64,000 nt of DNA, taken from Morella rubra. Its lineage: Eukaryota; Streptophyta; Magnoliopsida; Fagales; Myricaceae. This document shows, in pieces, positions 26,790-38,900 of the stretch. Position 1 is the stretch's first letter, and every line of letters begins with the position of its first letter. A program made the position numbers and the translations under genes. The notes under the pieces are model-generated. The model worked only from the letters and a program-made list of their open reading frames with translations. It was not told the DNA's origin and did not search any database. The stretch is from the NCBI GenBank assembly GCA_003952965.2, contig CM025851.1, forward strand, positions 9,279,647 to 9,343,646, read 5' to 3'.

Positions 26790-27240
26790 CAAAGACGAAA
26801 ATATAAACAATAATGCAAACAATAATACAAACAATGATGACATTCACACTCAACTCCATTTCTCCGGGTGATAGGTCCTATCCCATTCAAGTTTACAATA
26901 TCACGTACTGCATGTAATTGACCCGACTATCGTGACTGATGCTTTAGAAATTTCGACAGCATTTCCCCTCAGTCTCCAGATACACTCCTACAACATTGAG
27001 CATAAACACCCACCATTGAAGGCAAGTGTACAAGCTCAATGCTGAATGTGTATCCGAAAGACAAAAGGAGATTTGCATCGAAATTTCTAAACACATATGT
27101 CACAATAGCAGATACAATTACGCACATTACGCATATTGTAAACTCAAACTATCCATAACGTGGACAATTCAAGAATTACATCCAGTTCGTTATCCGAACT
27201 TCGTGTAATTCTTAAACGGGTCTAAGGCTATAAATGAATG
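26790..27240. other. CACTA interior, no coding seen
   Basis: Non-coding sequence between the TNP2 remnant and the first internal motif array. Nothing else identified. Confidence 0.4.
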
Positions 27241-27261
27241 CATGACATAACACCAACTACC

Positions 27262-28205
27262 GTTCGGACGTAACATAACCGTTCGAACCATACATAAAAC
27301 GTTCGGACGCCTTTTGCAAAAGGTCCGAACGAAAAATAGAGTCCGGACGGTACATCAACCGTCGGACTGCGATTGTCGAACAAGACAGTTCTTCGACGCA
27401 CAGACTCTATTTTCAGCCCAAAATCTTGTCAAAATCAACCCAAATCACAAACACTTCAATATAAACACATCACAACCAACCCCAAACTCCATTACTATCA
27501 TTTTAGACCCTAAAATTTTGAAAAACACATGCTTTCATATATTAAAATACATGCTTTTCATCCCAAAGCAATTCAATTTAAAAACCACTAACCTCAAATG
27601 CAATCCAATTTGAAATTCTAAAAGAGATACTCCTTTCACACCTCTTCAATGAGATTGGACGCCAAAATCAGCTTTTCTCTTCTCCTCGTGCTCAAATCTC
27701 TCGTTTACTTTGTTTTTCTGTTTTTCTCCACTGTCTGCGATTCTGTCACTTTCTGTCACTTTCATATGCTTGAATACTGTTCGGACACATCAAAGCAAGT
27801 TCGGACGCATACGTGTATTAGTTTTCTAGGGAATTCATGCTGCCAAAATTTCATAGGCGTCGCACCTCGATTTTCCCATCCGAACTCCGTCTTACAGTTC
27901 AACACACCGTTTTAGTAATTCTCAAACGACAGTGTACGCTCATTAACATAGACGTTCGGACGGTATAGATACCGTCCGAACACTCCCTTACATCACACCA
28001 GACTGTTTAGGAAATACCAAGACGATAGCATGTGATAATAAACAACCATGTCCGGACATTATAACAAAGAGTCCGAACGATGTTCAATTTTTAAGCGTCC
28101 CGACCGTATAAAAAAGTGTTCGGACGATTTGTTTTGTATAATACGACACCGTTCGAGCTTACATTAAACAGCCCGGATGGAGACATTAACGTCCGAACAG
28201 TTTTG
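27262..28205. repeat. Internal array 1 of the GTYCGRAC motif
   Basis: Copies of GTTCGGAC, GTTCGAAC, GTCCGAAC or GTCCGGAC start at 27262, 27281, 27301, 27323 and 27341, with a degenerate GTCGGAC at 27361. That is a step of 18-22 bp. More copies follow at 27950-28205, including a near-perfect palindrome at 27954-27981 with 13-bp arms (GTTCGGACGGTAT) around AG. The array lies far from either end of the CACTA element. Confidence 0.75.
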
Positions 28206-28554
28206 GACGATTTTGATATTTTTTTTCATTTTTTAATTAACTTTATTAGCAAGTTTTAAATAACCAAAGTTAGTTAATAATGTAAATAATCTTAAGTGGA
28301 TTAAGTTCTAATATCAATACTTTTTTGAACGAGTGTACCAAAATTAGAAACGTAACATTAATTAACATATTGTTTTAAGTTCTAATAAATACAGATAACA
28401 TAACTGAGATGACATAAATATATCAAGTATCTCAAAACATAATATGAACAAAAACATCAAATAAAATCAATTCATGTCCACAAAACATAATAAAAGTAAA
28501 TGTCCTCAAAACATAATAAAAAAATAAACGTGATAATAAAAGTAAATAAATGTT

Positions 28555-29779
28555 GACTACTACTCATCATCATCATCCGTGAGTTTTAGAACGTGACGGA
28601 CGTGACGAAGGTGCTCCTCTATCAGCACGACCCGCTCAGTCAAGGGAAAGAGCTCCGCACCGGTTGCCACGCCCTTCAGAACCTCTTTAAGCGTAGTGAC
28701 TCCTTCTTCCACCCAACGTCCATGTCAGTGACCTTCTACTCCAAAGCCGTTAGACGATGACTGATATCACTAACCATGCAATGGGTGGGCTGCAAGACCG
28801 ATTCCATCCGCTGAGACAGCTCCGTCATCATATCATCCATCCAACTCAGCCGTGTGCCCCAAGTCCCTGAGTCGAGCTCTGCCCAGGATCCTCCCCTCCA
28901 TTGCCTCCTCAGGCTGCTCCTGTCATCTTACTCTAGCAACCCGAGCGGCTTGCAGTGCTCGGCGTGTCTGGGCAATCGATTTGGAGAGCGTGGTCTTGTT
29001 GATCGACCCAAGTGGAAGCGCCCTCGGCTCGTCACCACTCTCGGGTACCATCATGGCGTGCAGGAACTGGGTCAGAAGAATCCCATGCGGCAATGAAATC
29101 GTAGCATCAGTCTTCAAGGCCTCTGCACGAATGGACAGGTAGATGTATGATGCTATATCAACAGGTAGCCCCCGTACAACTACCAGGTACAGGAACTCGG
29201 CCCGACTATAAGACAGCTCTGTGGTGTGCTTCTTCGGGTCGATGGAGGAGCATAGGATCAGATGCATGATCCGCCAAAAAGGAAGCAGCTGCCCGTGTAC
29301 CATAAAGGATCCCTCCAAAATCGTTGTATCATCGCCCAGCATGGTCCGGAATACCTCAGCCTTAGTAGGCCGGCCTTCCTTGCTCATTGGTAGGTTTGGG
29401 AACGCATCAAATCTCTCTCGTACCCCAAGAAATTCGCCAGCTCGTCGGGCAAGAATATGATCGGAATGTTACGGACAGTCAGCTCCATATTAGGCTACTC
29501 GAGGTCCCTCGCCCGTAATATAGAGCAATAAAACTCCCGCACCATATTCTTTGACACATAGCCGGTCCTATGGATTAACGGAAGCCAACCTAACCCCTCC
29601 ACCACCTCCGGAAGCTTTCGACCCTCAAATGTGAGATCGTTAAAGTCTGCCAACTTGATATCCCGCTCGACAACAATCGAGCGAGACATAATGATCGCTG
29701 TATGCTGCTCCACCGTTAAAGTTCGAGTGGAAGATTGCTCGTCATCAGCTTGGCTACTGGTACGTGCACGCTTACTCAT
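28555..29779 (-). pseudogene. 'Putative plant transposon protein' gene carried in the CACTA element
   Basis: From an ATG at 29779 the minus strand reads MSKRARTSSQADDEQSS, GWLPLIHRTGYVSKNMVREF and then a TAG stop (29497-29495). The same frame goes on with MELTVRNIPIIFLPDELANF and LGYER. It then shifts by one near 29405 into FPNLPMSKEGRPTKAEVFRT and SYSRAEFLYLVVVRGLPVDI (to 28923), and shifts again into MTELSQRMESVLQPTHCM. The layout of a VREFY segment, a short central domain and a helical C-terminus resembles the 'putative plant transposon protein' domain family, often found in plant transposon polyproteins. Its function is unknown. It lies between two motif arrays, and a relative of its C-terminus recurs at 39719-40138. 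Confidence 0.6.
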
Positions 29780-29804
29780 TTTTTTAGAATCTGCACAAAA
29801 AATC

Positions 29805-30910
29805 GTTCGCACGGTTAGAGATACGTCCGAACCAAAATAACAGCGTCCGAACAGCTTTGGATAACCGTCCGGACATAGTTCGCACAGTTGAATATCCGTC
29901 CGAACAACGTTCGCACGGTTGGATAACCGTTCGAACAGCTTTGGATATCTGTCCGAACTTCAAGCAGATAAAAAACTATTTAAATTTAACATTAAATCGT
30001 CTGGACTGCATTGAAAAAGTGTCCGGACACAATCAAAACGACAACGTATACCACCGAGTCCGAACGGCTAAATAACGTGTCCGGACAACTAAAGATCGCG
30101 TTCGGACGACTAAATAAAGTGTCCGGACGCTTTTTGGAGGACGACCGAGTTAACTCAGCCATGGCAGCGTCCCTCCCCTCCCCACACGCCCAAAAATACA
30201 ACCAAAACACAAACTAATACACTTAAAACAAACCTAACACTTAACACAATCACTTTCTACGTAAAATCAATTAAAAAACACAATGTACTATGCAAAAAAT
30301 GGATTGAAATTCTATACGTAAAAGTATTAAAAAAATGAAATTTTTACCATTAAAATCTTTTAAAAGTAAGCAAAATATACCTGGATGTGATTAGATCCAT
30401 GAAAGAGTGATATTTCGTCAAGATTTATGAAGAAAAAACTTGAGTTTTGAGAGATTTTTTAAGGAAAAACAGTTCGGTATTTGTGAAAATGACGAACTGT
30501 CTACTTTGAAAATACGTCGCTAGTGTCCGAACAACAAACATGCCGTCCGGACTCTTTTCTGCACACGTGGCCCAATCAACGTACTTCGTATTAAATGCCA
30601 AAATTTAAACCGTTTAAAACGTTCGGCACAATAAACACGTCCGAACGTTTTATCATGGCGTATGAACGTCGTTCCATGAATTTACGCGACGTGGAAGCGC
30701 ACGTTTGGCTGAATAAATGGCGAATATCGTCCGGACGTCTATAACTCGTGCAGACGGTGACGGCTGTTTTCAACTTTCATATAACGAAACACGTGTACGC
30801 CATGCGACGGTTTCGGGAAAGTCTGGACGGTGCCTAAACCGTTCCAACGCCTACCTCATTTGCTCTCAATTGTGGATATGGGAGTCCGGACTCTCTTAGA
30901 CACCGTCCGA
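29805..30910. repeat. Internal array 2 of the GTYCGRAC motif, helically phased
   Basis: Motif copies (GTCCGAAC, GTCCGGAC, GTTCGAAC, GTTCGCAC) start at 29805, 29825, 29845, 29867, 29878, 29898, 29909, 29929 and 29951. The steps are 20, 20, 22, 11, 20, 11, 20 and 22 bp. A second group starts at 29999, 30021, 30058, 30079, 30100 and 30121. More copies lie at 30525-30910. Almost every step is one or two turns of B-DNA. Confidence 0.8.
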
Positions 30911-31255
30911 ACTAACAGATTTATTTGCATGTAAATTTATAAATTCATTTACAAAACCTAATTTATTTAAATGATTTAATATACGTAAATAATTTAATTT
31001 ATTTCATTCAATTTAACGCAATGTATTTTGGCACAAATATTTAACTTAATTTTAATTTAATACATAAAAAAAATATATTAGGCATAAATATTAAATATAG
31101 TAACACCAATTTAATTGTAATTGCAAGCTAATTATACTAACCATTATAATCTAATTTACACTAACTGTTCCGTTAGTGTAATCACCTATTTAATTTTACT
31201 AATTATTTAAAAATTGTGATAAATTTAATCTAGTGAAAAAACATAATTGAAAGTC
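30911..31255. other. CACTA interior, AT-rich spacer
   Basis: Very AT-rich sequence between motif array 2 and the inserted copia LTR. No coding or repeat structure was seen. Confidence 0.4.
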
Positions 31256-34200
31256 TGAATAACAACCCAAGAGGGGGCGTGAATTGGGTTTAAATAAATT
31301 TTAAAAAACTTTTTCAAGAAATTAAGCAATATAATGATAAAGTCTATAACACAATAAGAAGAGATATGAGCAAGTAAAAAGGAGAGATGGAGTTAAGGAG
31401 AAGACACCGTAATTTTAGGTGGTTCGGCTAACCTTGCCTACGTCCACCCCCAAGACTCTTTACTTCCTTGGGCTTCTTTTCACTATTGTTCAAATAGCAA
31501 ACACACCTTAGCTTCTCGGGTGCTAAGGAACCTTTACAAAGCGTTTTCAGAGCTCACGCTTTAACTCTTCTTCACAAATCCTTAAACCAAAGGATTTCTT
31601 CTACTCACACGAGTAGGACCCAGTGTTTACCCAACACTCACGAGGTTTAGAAAGTGAATGGGTACAAAAGAAAGTCACGGGATAGCTCTTAAAGCTGAGT
31701 ATACAAGTGTGAAGCATAAGGGAGAGCAAGAAGACAAAAATCACAAAATACAGCTAAAGTATTTCAGGGAAAAGGCAGGCTTTCTTGGTTGGTATGAGCT
31801 TCTCTCTTCTTCAAGGCTCTTTCTCTCTGTCACGTCTCGTGCTCATACTTACCCCCTAGGCTCACCTATAGTAATGGTATGCACACAGCGGGGATTATGG
31901 CACAAATGTCGCTAGAAAGTCTTAGTTGATTTACCATGAAACTTAGCGGAAGGCATATTAAAAAAAAATAGAATCGTAGTGGGAAATTGGAAAACATTTA
32001 GGGTAAAAACTCTATGTTTTTAGAAAAAAGGCAATAAGTTAATACAATCCGAAAAGATTGAAAGTGTTAGATTAGGCCTTTAAGAGTAAAATAAGAACTT
32101 TGAAATAAAGGATGAAGAAAGAGACACGAAGGAGATTGAAAACCTGAAATAACAAGGACATCTTGATACAAGGAAAGTTCAGGTCGTCCTCCCGGGACTA
32201 CATAAAAGGCTACATTACAAAAATTCGGGAGCTTTGTACAATTTGAAAACTGATTACAAGGAAATAGATACCCGAAACACTCTAACAGGCCTAAGAGGAG
32301 TACTTGTCACGCCCCGAACGCTAGCTCAGCGAGGCTAATGACAGCCGCGAGCATTCCCAACAAGGAACACTCCAGCGTACTTACTAAATTCTTGCAGCGG
32401 AATATTTCTCATTCAGAGAATTCTTGAAAATATTTTTTTTTTTTTTTTTTAAAATTTATATCGCTAGCGATTAACGCGCATACGAAACATTAGAACCTAT
32501 TTCTAACACTTGCATCTCGATCAATAACTTGAAGTAATTAATTACAAACAGTCTCAAAATACCAATCGGTTAAAAACCTTAAACTTTACTAGGCCGAATA
32601 ACCCATGACCACCACACAACGGAGGCTCATGTCGGCTCTTCCAAAAATTATATCTAATCCTTTAATGAAACAACAAAAAGGGAAGAGGACATTCTCGTCG
32701 GTCCCTCTTCTAGATTTCCCCACCTGAAATGTTGTCTGGAATGGTACAATTTAAAACTGTGAGTCGAAAGACTCAGTAAGGGTTTATATGCAATAAATAA
32801 TGCATGTCTTGCATAAATCATGAATGTACATTGATGCTTGCATATGCATGAGACAATGTACTTGATCTTGAAAAACATTTCTTGCTTGAAAATATTTCTT
32901 TCTTGAAAACCTTTCTTTCTTGATTTGGCTACTTATCACGCTCCATTTACCCCTGAAGTCAGGGTTGTGCGTTCCTTTCGGAACTATTCCCTTTTTCCCT
33001 TGGGAACACATCATTTGGTTGAGCTAGCCCTTGTTGTGGCCCCAGGCCTGATGGCTAGACTCAACCCTTGGAGGTTCACACCTTCTTGCAAGCATCCTTC
33101 GGTGTGATTGCACATACCTCGGGAACTACCCATCCTTCTCTCATTCGTCCTTCGGAGTGGGTGCCCCTTAGGAATCATCCATCCTTCTCGCATTCGTCCT
33201 TCGGAGTGGATGTCCTATCTTATTGGTACGGTACCGACCATCTTATTTAGCCCTTTAACTTGACTTGTGATAACATACTTATCATTTTTCATTTGCACAA
33301 AGAAACTTATGCAAATGCTCATGTCATGTCATGCTTGATAATGCCATGCTTGATAATGAGAAATCATAATACTCCTCATGCTTTCATTTGCACAAAACTT
33401 TCTTTTTCATTCAAGAAAATCATGCAAATGCTCGTGTCATGCCATGCTTGATATGCTTATTCATAAATACTTTTCATGCTGTGTATCATTCCAGTTTTCG
33501 GAAAAACGTAAGTTTCTACTTACAAATTCCACTTACCTCCGTCCACTTGAGCGAATGGCAGCACCTTGCCTACAATTGATTCATACTAAAGTTATTCATA
33601 GGCTTACTAAATGTATAGAGTAGTCACTCAATTATTCACAACTCATCATACAAAATCACCACCCATATTGTTTGACTTATCAATGGTGACCCTATAATGC
33701 AAATGTTATTCTAAGGATGCCGAAGCCATAAGAATTGGATTCTAAACTGATCCTTACACAAATTTTCATAACATATCAAAATTCTAAGTAATTTGAAGCA
33801 TTTGCTACTCAAAACCTTCACCCGAAAATACAAGCTGCTGAGGACGTCCAAGCGGGCAGCCCCGACGTCTCCAACTTAAAAATTCATAACTTCAAAATCA
33901 TGGCTCCAAATTACATGAAATTTATTCTGAAATATTCAGCTTTCATAGGTCAAGATTGGGGGTAAAATTCACACAGCAGGATTTACTATACATTTTCACA
34001 AACACTTCTTATTAGGCGAAAATCCTACAACAACGCTGTTGCTGATTCCAGCTCGGCCCTCATTTTCAAAATACTACAACTCATTCATTTTACCTCTAAA
34101 TCACACGAAATTTATCTTAAAATGTTCCTCTTCCTTAAACTTAAAATTCAAGACCAACCTCGTAAAATTTGGACTTAAAATGATCCTTCAAAAGGTATCC

Positions 34201-35074
34201 GAAATGAGCTAACATTCCGGACGTGCAAGGCTGCTGGCAGCTTGACGTCCGGGCCTTGAACAACGCATATCTCACTCGATAGTTATCGGAATCATCCAAG
34301 GTATGGCTTAAAATCTTCCTATTTCCTAGGCTACGATCTAGGATCCTCTTAAGATCAAGGGATAAGCACAAGTGCATCAGAACACACTCCAAATTCGAGT
34401 CTTGAAATCTGCAGAGATTAAATTTCAGCAACAACAATGATCTTCTCAACCTTCCAAACCTCCAACAACCAAAACCCTAATCTCTTCATGTCACAACCAA
34501 CATCCAAGGCTAATTTAACATCCATAACAGCAACCATTCTCTCACATTCTTCCCTCTTTACAACTCCAATTCAAAGTTTACAACAAAACATGATTCCATC
34601 TTCATCAAGCTAAAACTATTGCATTTACCCATTCTTTTGGGCTTTTTAAACACCTAGGGTGCATTATTGATCCTCTTGCATATTTTCAGATCTGAACATA
34701 TATCTAACACTTAGGGCTTGGTGGTTCTCAACAAGACTAACATGCATAAACCTAATACATCAAACCAATAAATTCGGCCATACATGCACAAAATAGATTT
34801 CAGCCTCTTTAGGCCTTTTATCAAACACTTAGAGCATAAATGATTTCTCTTGAACCCTTATTTCAGATCTGCCATATTTCCCCATGTTTTCATGTAAGAT
34901 CTATACTACCCTTAAATACTTGCAAGATCTACACTAAACACCAAGAACACAAGGAGAAAACAACCTAGACAACTACCAACAAAACAACAACCCAACCATC
35001 AAAAGAAAACAAGAAGAAAATGGGAGAGATGGGGTAGTGTTATTTTCGGCCAGCAGAAGGGCCGGATTTTACCT

Positions 35075-35145
35075 TTGTTTCTCCTCTTTCTCCTTCTCCT
35101 TCTTCCTCTCCTTTTCTTCTTCTTCTTTTCTTTTCTTCTCTCGGT
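35075..35145. repeat. Polypyrimidine tract in LTR-3
   Basis: An almost pure C/T stretch (CTT, CCTT and TTTC words) within the solo LTR. It is a low-complexity tract and the source of spurious poly-Arg/Lys or Ser/Phe frames. Confidence 0.7.
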
Positions 35146-35212
35146 TGGGTGTTTTAGGGCAAGTGAAAGGTGCGGTTTTTGGGCAAGGAAAAATGAGAAA
35201 TGCGGCAAGAGA

Positions 35213-35261
35213 GGGGGGGGGGGGGTGTTAAACGTGAATTGCTTTGGGGGGGGGGGGGGGG
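35213..35261. repeat. Two long G homopolymers in LTR-3
   Basis: A run of 13 G (35213-35225) and a run of 16 G (35246-35261) lie 20 bp apart. Such runs are rare in plant DNA and hard to sequence, so their exact lengths may be wrong. Confidence 0.75.
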
Positions 35262-35844
35262 AAGACAAGGCTGCCCCCCCTTTCTTTTCCCTCCTTCACG
35301 TGATTTCCCTCCTCTTTCACTTTTCTTTTTTTTTTTTTTTTTTTATTTCCAGCTACCATATAAATTACCCCAATCATGCCTTCCCATTTTAAATTCTAAG
35401 TCTCACACATTTTCAAGGTTAAAGCCCTAATTAAATTCTTCCAAATATTGTAACTTAGGGACATATTCCATTAATTAAATAATTAGCCTAATTAATCTCA
35501 ATTACTCAAATTTTAACAATTGCAAATAATATAACATTTAAATCCTAGCTTAAAACTCATAAAAACGCTAGGGGAAAATTCCACCTAGACATAACTTTAG
35601 ATTAATCTCCCCATACATGCTCTCTCAAAAATTAGAGTAATAATAATAATTAGAGCAATACAAACTTAGGGAGTCATAATTCTTTACAATGAAGAAATAA
35701 GGTCGGGGTCTCACAGTACTAATCCTCTCTAAGATCTATAACCTTGGACCCCAGAGTGGTACTTGGCGGGGCCGGGGGAACGTAATCGAACCTTAGCCAC
35801 TTGGGCGGTACATCTGGTAACCAAAGTCCTCAAATCGGGGTAAC

Positions 35845-35912
35845 GGGGATATTGGGGGTAGTGGGGGTACAGGGGATGGTGGGGGTACAGGGGATGGGGG
35901 TGAGGGCTCCCT
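35845..35912. repeat. G-rich minisatellite in LTR-2
   Basis: Direct repeats of GGGGGTACAGGGGATGG and shortened forms encode a proline-rich run when read on the minus strand. The repeats lie beside the conserved coding-like segment of the LTR. Confidence 0.55.
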
Positions 35913-38900
35913 AAAGAACCAATGGGCCTCATGCTCCGCTGATACTCCAAGGAGATCCGAAACCCACGTTCGGATCTTGAGTACCAGGATATAAGGGTAA
36001 AAATCGTAGGTTAACTCGTCGAATAGCTTCATTCTTCAATAACGTTCGCCAAACATTGCAAAAACAACATAAGAGAAAAAGGGTGAGTCCTATTGACTCA
36101 GTAAGGTGGGGGTGGGGAAACATGATCAAACAAATACAGTGCATATAATTCACTTAAACATGGTGTGAAACTAACTTCAAGCATAATAAGTATGAACTTG
36201 GATGAATTAAAATATGCAATGCATCACACCATCATAGGTTCCTGAGGAGTTCCCGATGTCTGCTCTGTTCACCCCCAGAGTCGGGTTGTGTGTCCCCTCC
36301 CTTCTATGGGACTGTCCCGTGCCTCCAGCACCAGGACCCTTAACATTACGCCTTAGCGTTCATAAAGGAGCCCACCCACTCCCTGCTGTGGGGGGGGTTG
36401 CACGTCTCCTAAGTGCCCGGTACCGTCACTACCATTCGGGGAATCACCTCGCAGGCTTAGGGGTTCCTCACATTTGTTTTTCCTCTTATGAATGCAATCT
36501 CATGTCCAAGCATTAAAGTATACATGTATCATATCACCCAACAATGCACACAATTTACAATAAACTTGAAAGAAGCATAACAGGTTTAAAGAATAATCAT
36601 TGACAATTGAAACAACCATGATAATAACTAGTAAGATCTAAGACATTAAACCCCATTGAAGGCCTATTGGGCCTCCTTAGACCCTGCTGGGCCTATTCCC
36701 AAAGTATTATTGGCTTGATGCTATTTTAGGGTTATTGGGCCTAAAGTCCATTTAGGCTCCTAAACGGGCCTTGTGATTTGGGCCCTTATTTCAACTTGGT
36801 TTGAACTAAAATTTGGGCTCCCCCATCAATTTTTTGTGCTCTATCCAACCATGTAATAATTTTCTCATTTTGGACCATTTTTCCCTAACGAATTAGTCAA
36901 AATGTCGAATCTGCCCTCAGAGACCTCCAGGGCATTTTCGACCTTTTCCTTCCACATTTGGGCTGAAATTTTTACAGGGATCCTACTATTAGATAAGGAT
37001 AATATCTGAAAAGTTTCATGCAAAAATACAACCTGTAGCTTAGGGTCGATTTGGCAGCACCTATGATTGCCTAAATGCCCTAGATAAGTGTTCATGCCTT
37101 TGATTGATCTATACTTTTCGAAACTTTAGGCTAAAATAATTTTAATCTATCAACATAAAGGAAATCATAGAGCACATAACATGTGGATTCTTCAAGAACT
37201 TAAAGGCAAACAATGATCATTTGCAATGTCATCAAGGAACATGCATAATGCATCTTTTTCATGCTTTCAACTTCATAACCTCTTTCTTGAGCCCATGGCT
37301 CCTTTCTTTGGCCCCATTTGGCCTTCTCTTGATCAGGGATACTTTAAAGCCTCTTGGCCATCATCATTCATTATTGCTCCACATTTCATATCACATATGC
37401 ATGACATTGAATCATAAAATCATGTAGTGCAACATGCAACACCATAAGCCATTTTTCTTGACCAACCCGTGGTCTATAAGGCTTCAAGTTTAGGCTTATC
37501 ACCACTGCCATAGCATCACAAATCCAGAGCTCTTTTGAAAATCAAACCAACTCAAGCAATCTCTCATACACATGTTATAAGAAATATTCATTAAGCCTTA
37601 ACATGCAAGATGTCTAGACTAGTATATACTTCATAGCACCTTTGAACCTTTCTTTTTGCAAAAATTGAATCCAAAATAACCCTAACATGTTCATCATTGA
37701 ATCACAGTTCTATGCACACAAATATATATCATCAATACAAGAGAACCATCCTCCTCAACATCAAACAAAAACCTAATCCATCTCACTCTTGATGTTCTCC
37801 TACCTTCTATTTGTTAATGACACTGAACTAGGGGCTAAGAAGAAGTGGAATGATGATGAGGAAGTAGGAAAGAGGTGGTGCAAGGGGGTGTTCAAGGCCT
37901 TGGCTTAAACCCCTTTGCCAACTTACCTTGGCATGGAAGTTTTTCCACCTTCCTTCTCTTCTTCTTCTCCTCTTCTTCTTTCTTTCTCTCCCTCTTGGCT
38001 GAATGCTCTCAGCACACACTCCTCACTCTCTCAACTCAAATGGCTGGCTGTTGGTGTGAAAAATGCATGGCAAGGGTTGGCTTTTATAGCCAACCTTGCC
38101 ATCATTTGGTCAAGGGTGGCTGCCACAAGCAAGCCCCTTGATTGGGTGGCTTGGGCGGCACAAGGGCTGGAGGAGCCAAATGGCACACTCCCCCTTCCCT
38201 AGGTGATGATTAAGGATACTTACACAAGCTAAAATCACTTCAAAATCAAATCAAATGTGATTACAAGCAAGCATGGCCGGTTGGTCCATTTTTGAATCTT
38301 ACTATTCATGCATCACAAGCCAAGAACATGGGACAAGGGAAAAGGACAAAGGAGACAAGACAAAACAAAGATCTCCTTGTGTGTGTGCCGTGTGACCTAG
38401 GGAGGAGAGAGAGAGTGGGACCCACATGACATCAAAGTAGACTTAGGTTAGCAAAATGATTAGCTAAATTGTAAAGTTAATCAATGTATATGTTAGAGAA
38501 AAGAAATAGGTAATTAGTCAAGTAATTAACCGAGATTAGTGATAGAATAATCAAGATTGACACTAGGTAAAAATTTAGATGTAAACAAGAGAATGAAAAA
38601 GGGAAGAGATTAAACATACCGAAATTCCTTAGGGCAATTAGAACCGAAATAAATCATGTGTCAAGAAATCAAATCTAATACTTAGAAAATGTTAAATATG
38701 AGCTAATGAAGTATACTTAGGTAAAATATCACATGTTTAAATCAAGTAATAGGAATACTAAGATATTAACAAGAGAGTGGAAGAATTTTAAATGCATAGA
38801 AACCGATAAAATAGAGACGATCACGATCATAATCATTAATTGGCTAAATATGAGAATTCAAGGAAATTAAGGAAATTAGAGAAATAGGGAAATTTAGGGA

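Larger units (their letters stand above)
32305..35715. mobile_element. Solo LTR-3 (3.4 kb) with GTACT duplication, inserted in LTR-2
   Basis: It starts TGTCACGCCCCGAACGC at 32305 and ends GGTCGGGGTCTCACA at 35715. GTACT flanks both sides (32300-32304 and 35716-35720), so the insertion is clean. The family differs from LTR-1/2, but it shares the TG...CA ends and a GAGTC...GACTCAGTAAGG hairpin word (near 32761). Internal direct repeats occur at 33130/33179 and 33287/33383. No coding region and no second LTR were seen. A large-LTR gypsy lineage is likely. Confidence 0.8.

Noticed and set aside
28852..29460. Plus-strand frames of 80-96 codons
   Set aside because: Antisense to the transposon-protein pseudogene; no domain.
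22830..31000. CRISPR-like array from the regularly spaced short motifs
   Set aside because: The motif is only 8 bp and degenerate, lies in both orientations, has spacers of 2-14 bp, and the DNA is a plant CACTA transposon.
34999..35430. Poly-Arg/Lys and Phe/Ser-rich frames
   Set aside because: Products of the polypyrimidine and G-run low-complexity DNA in LTR-3.
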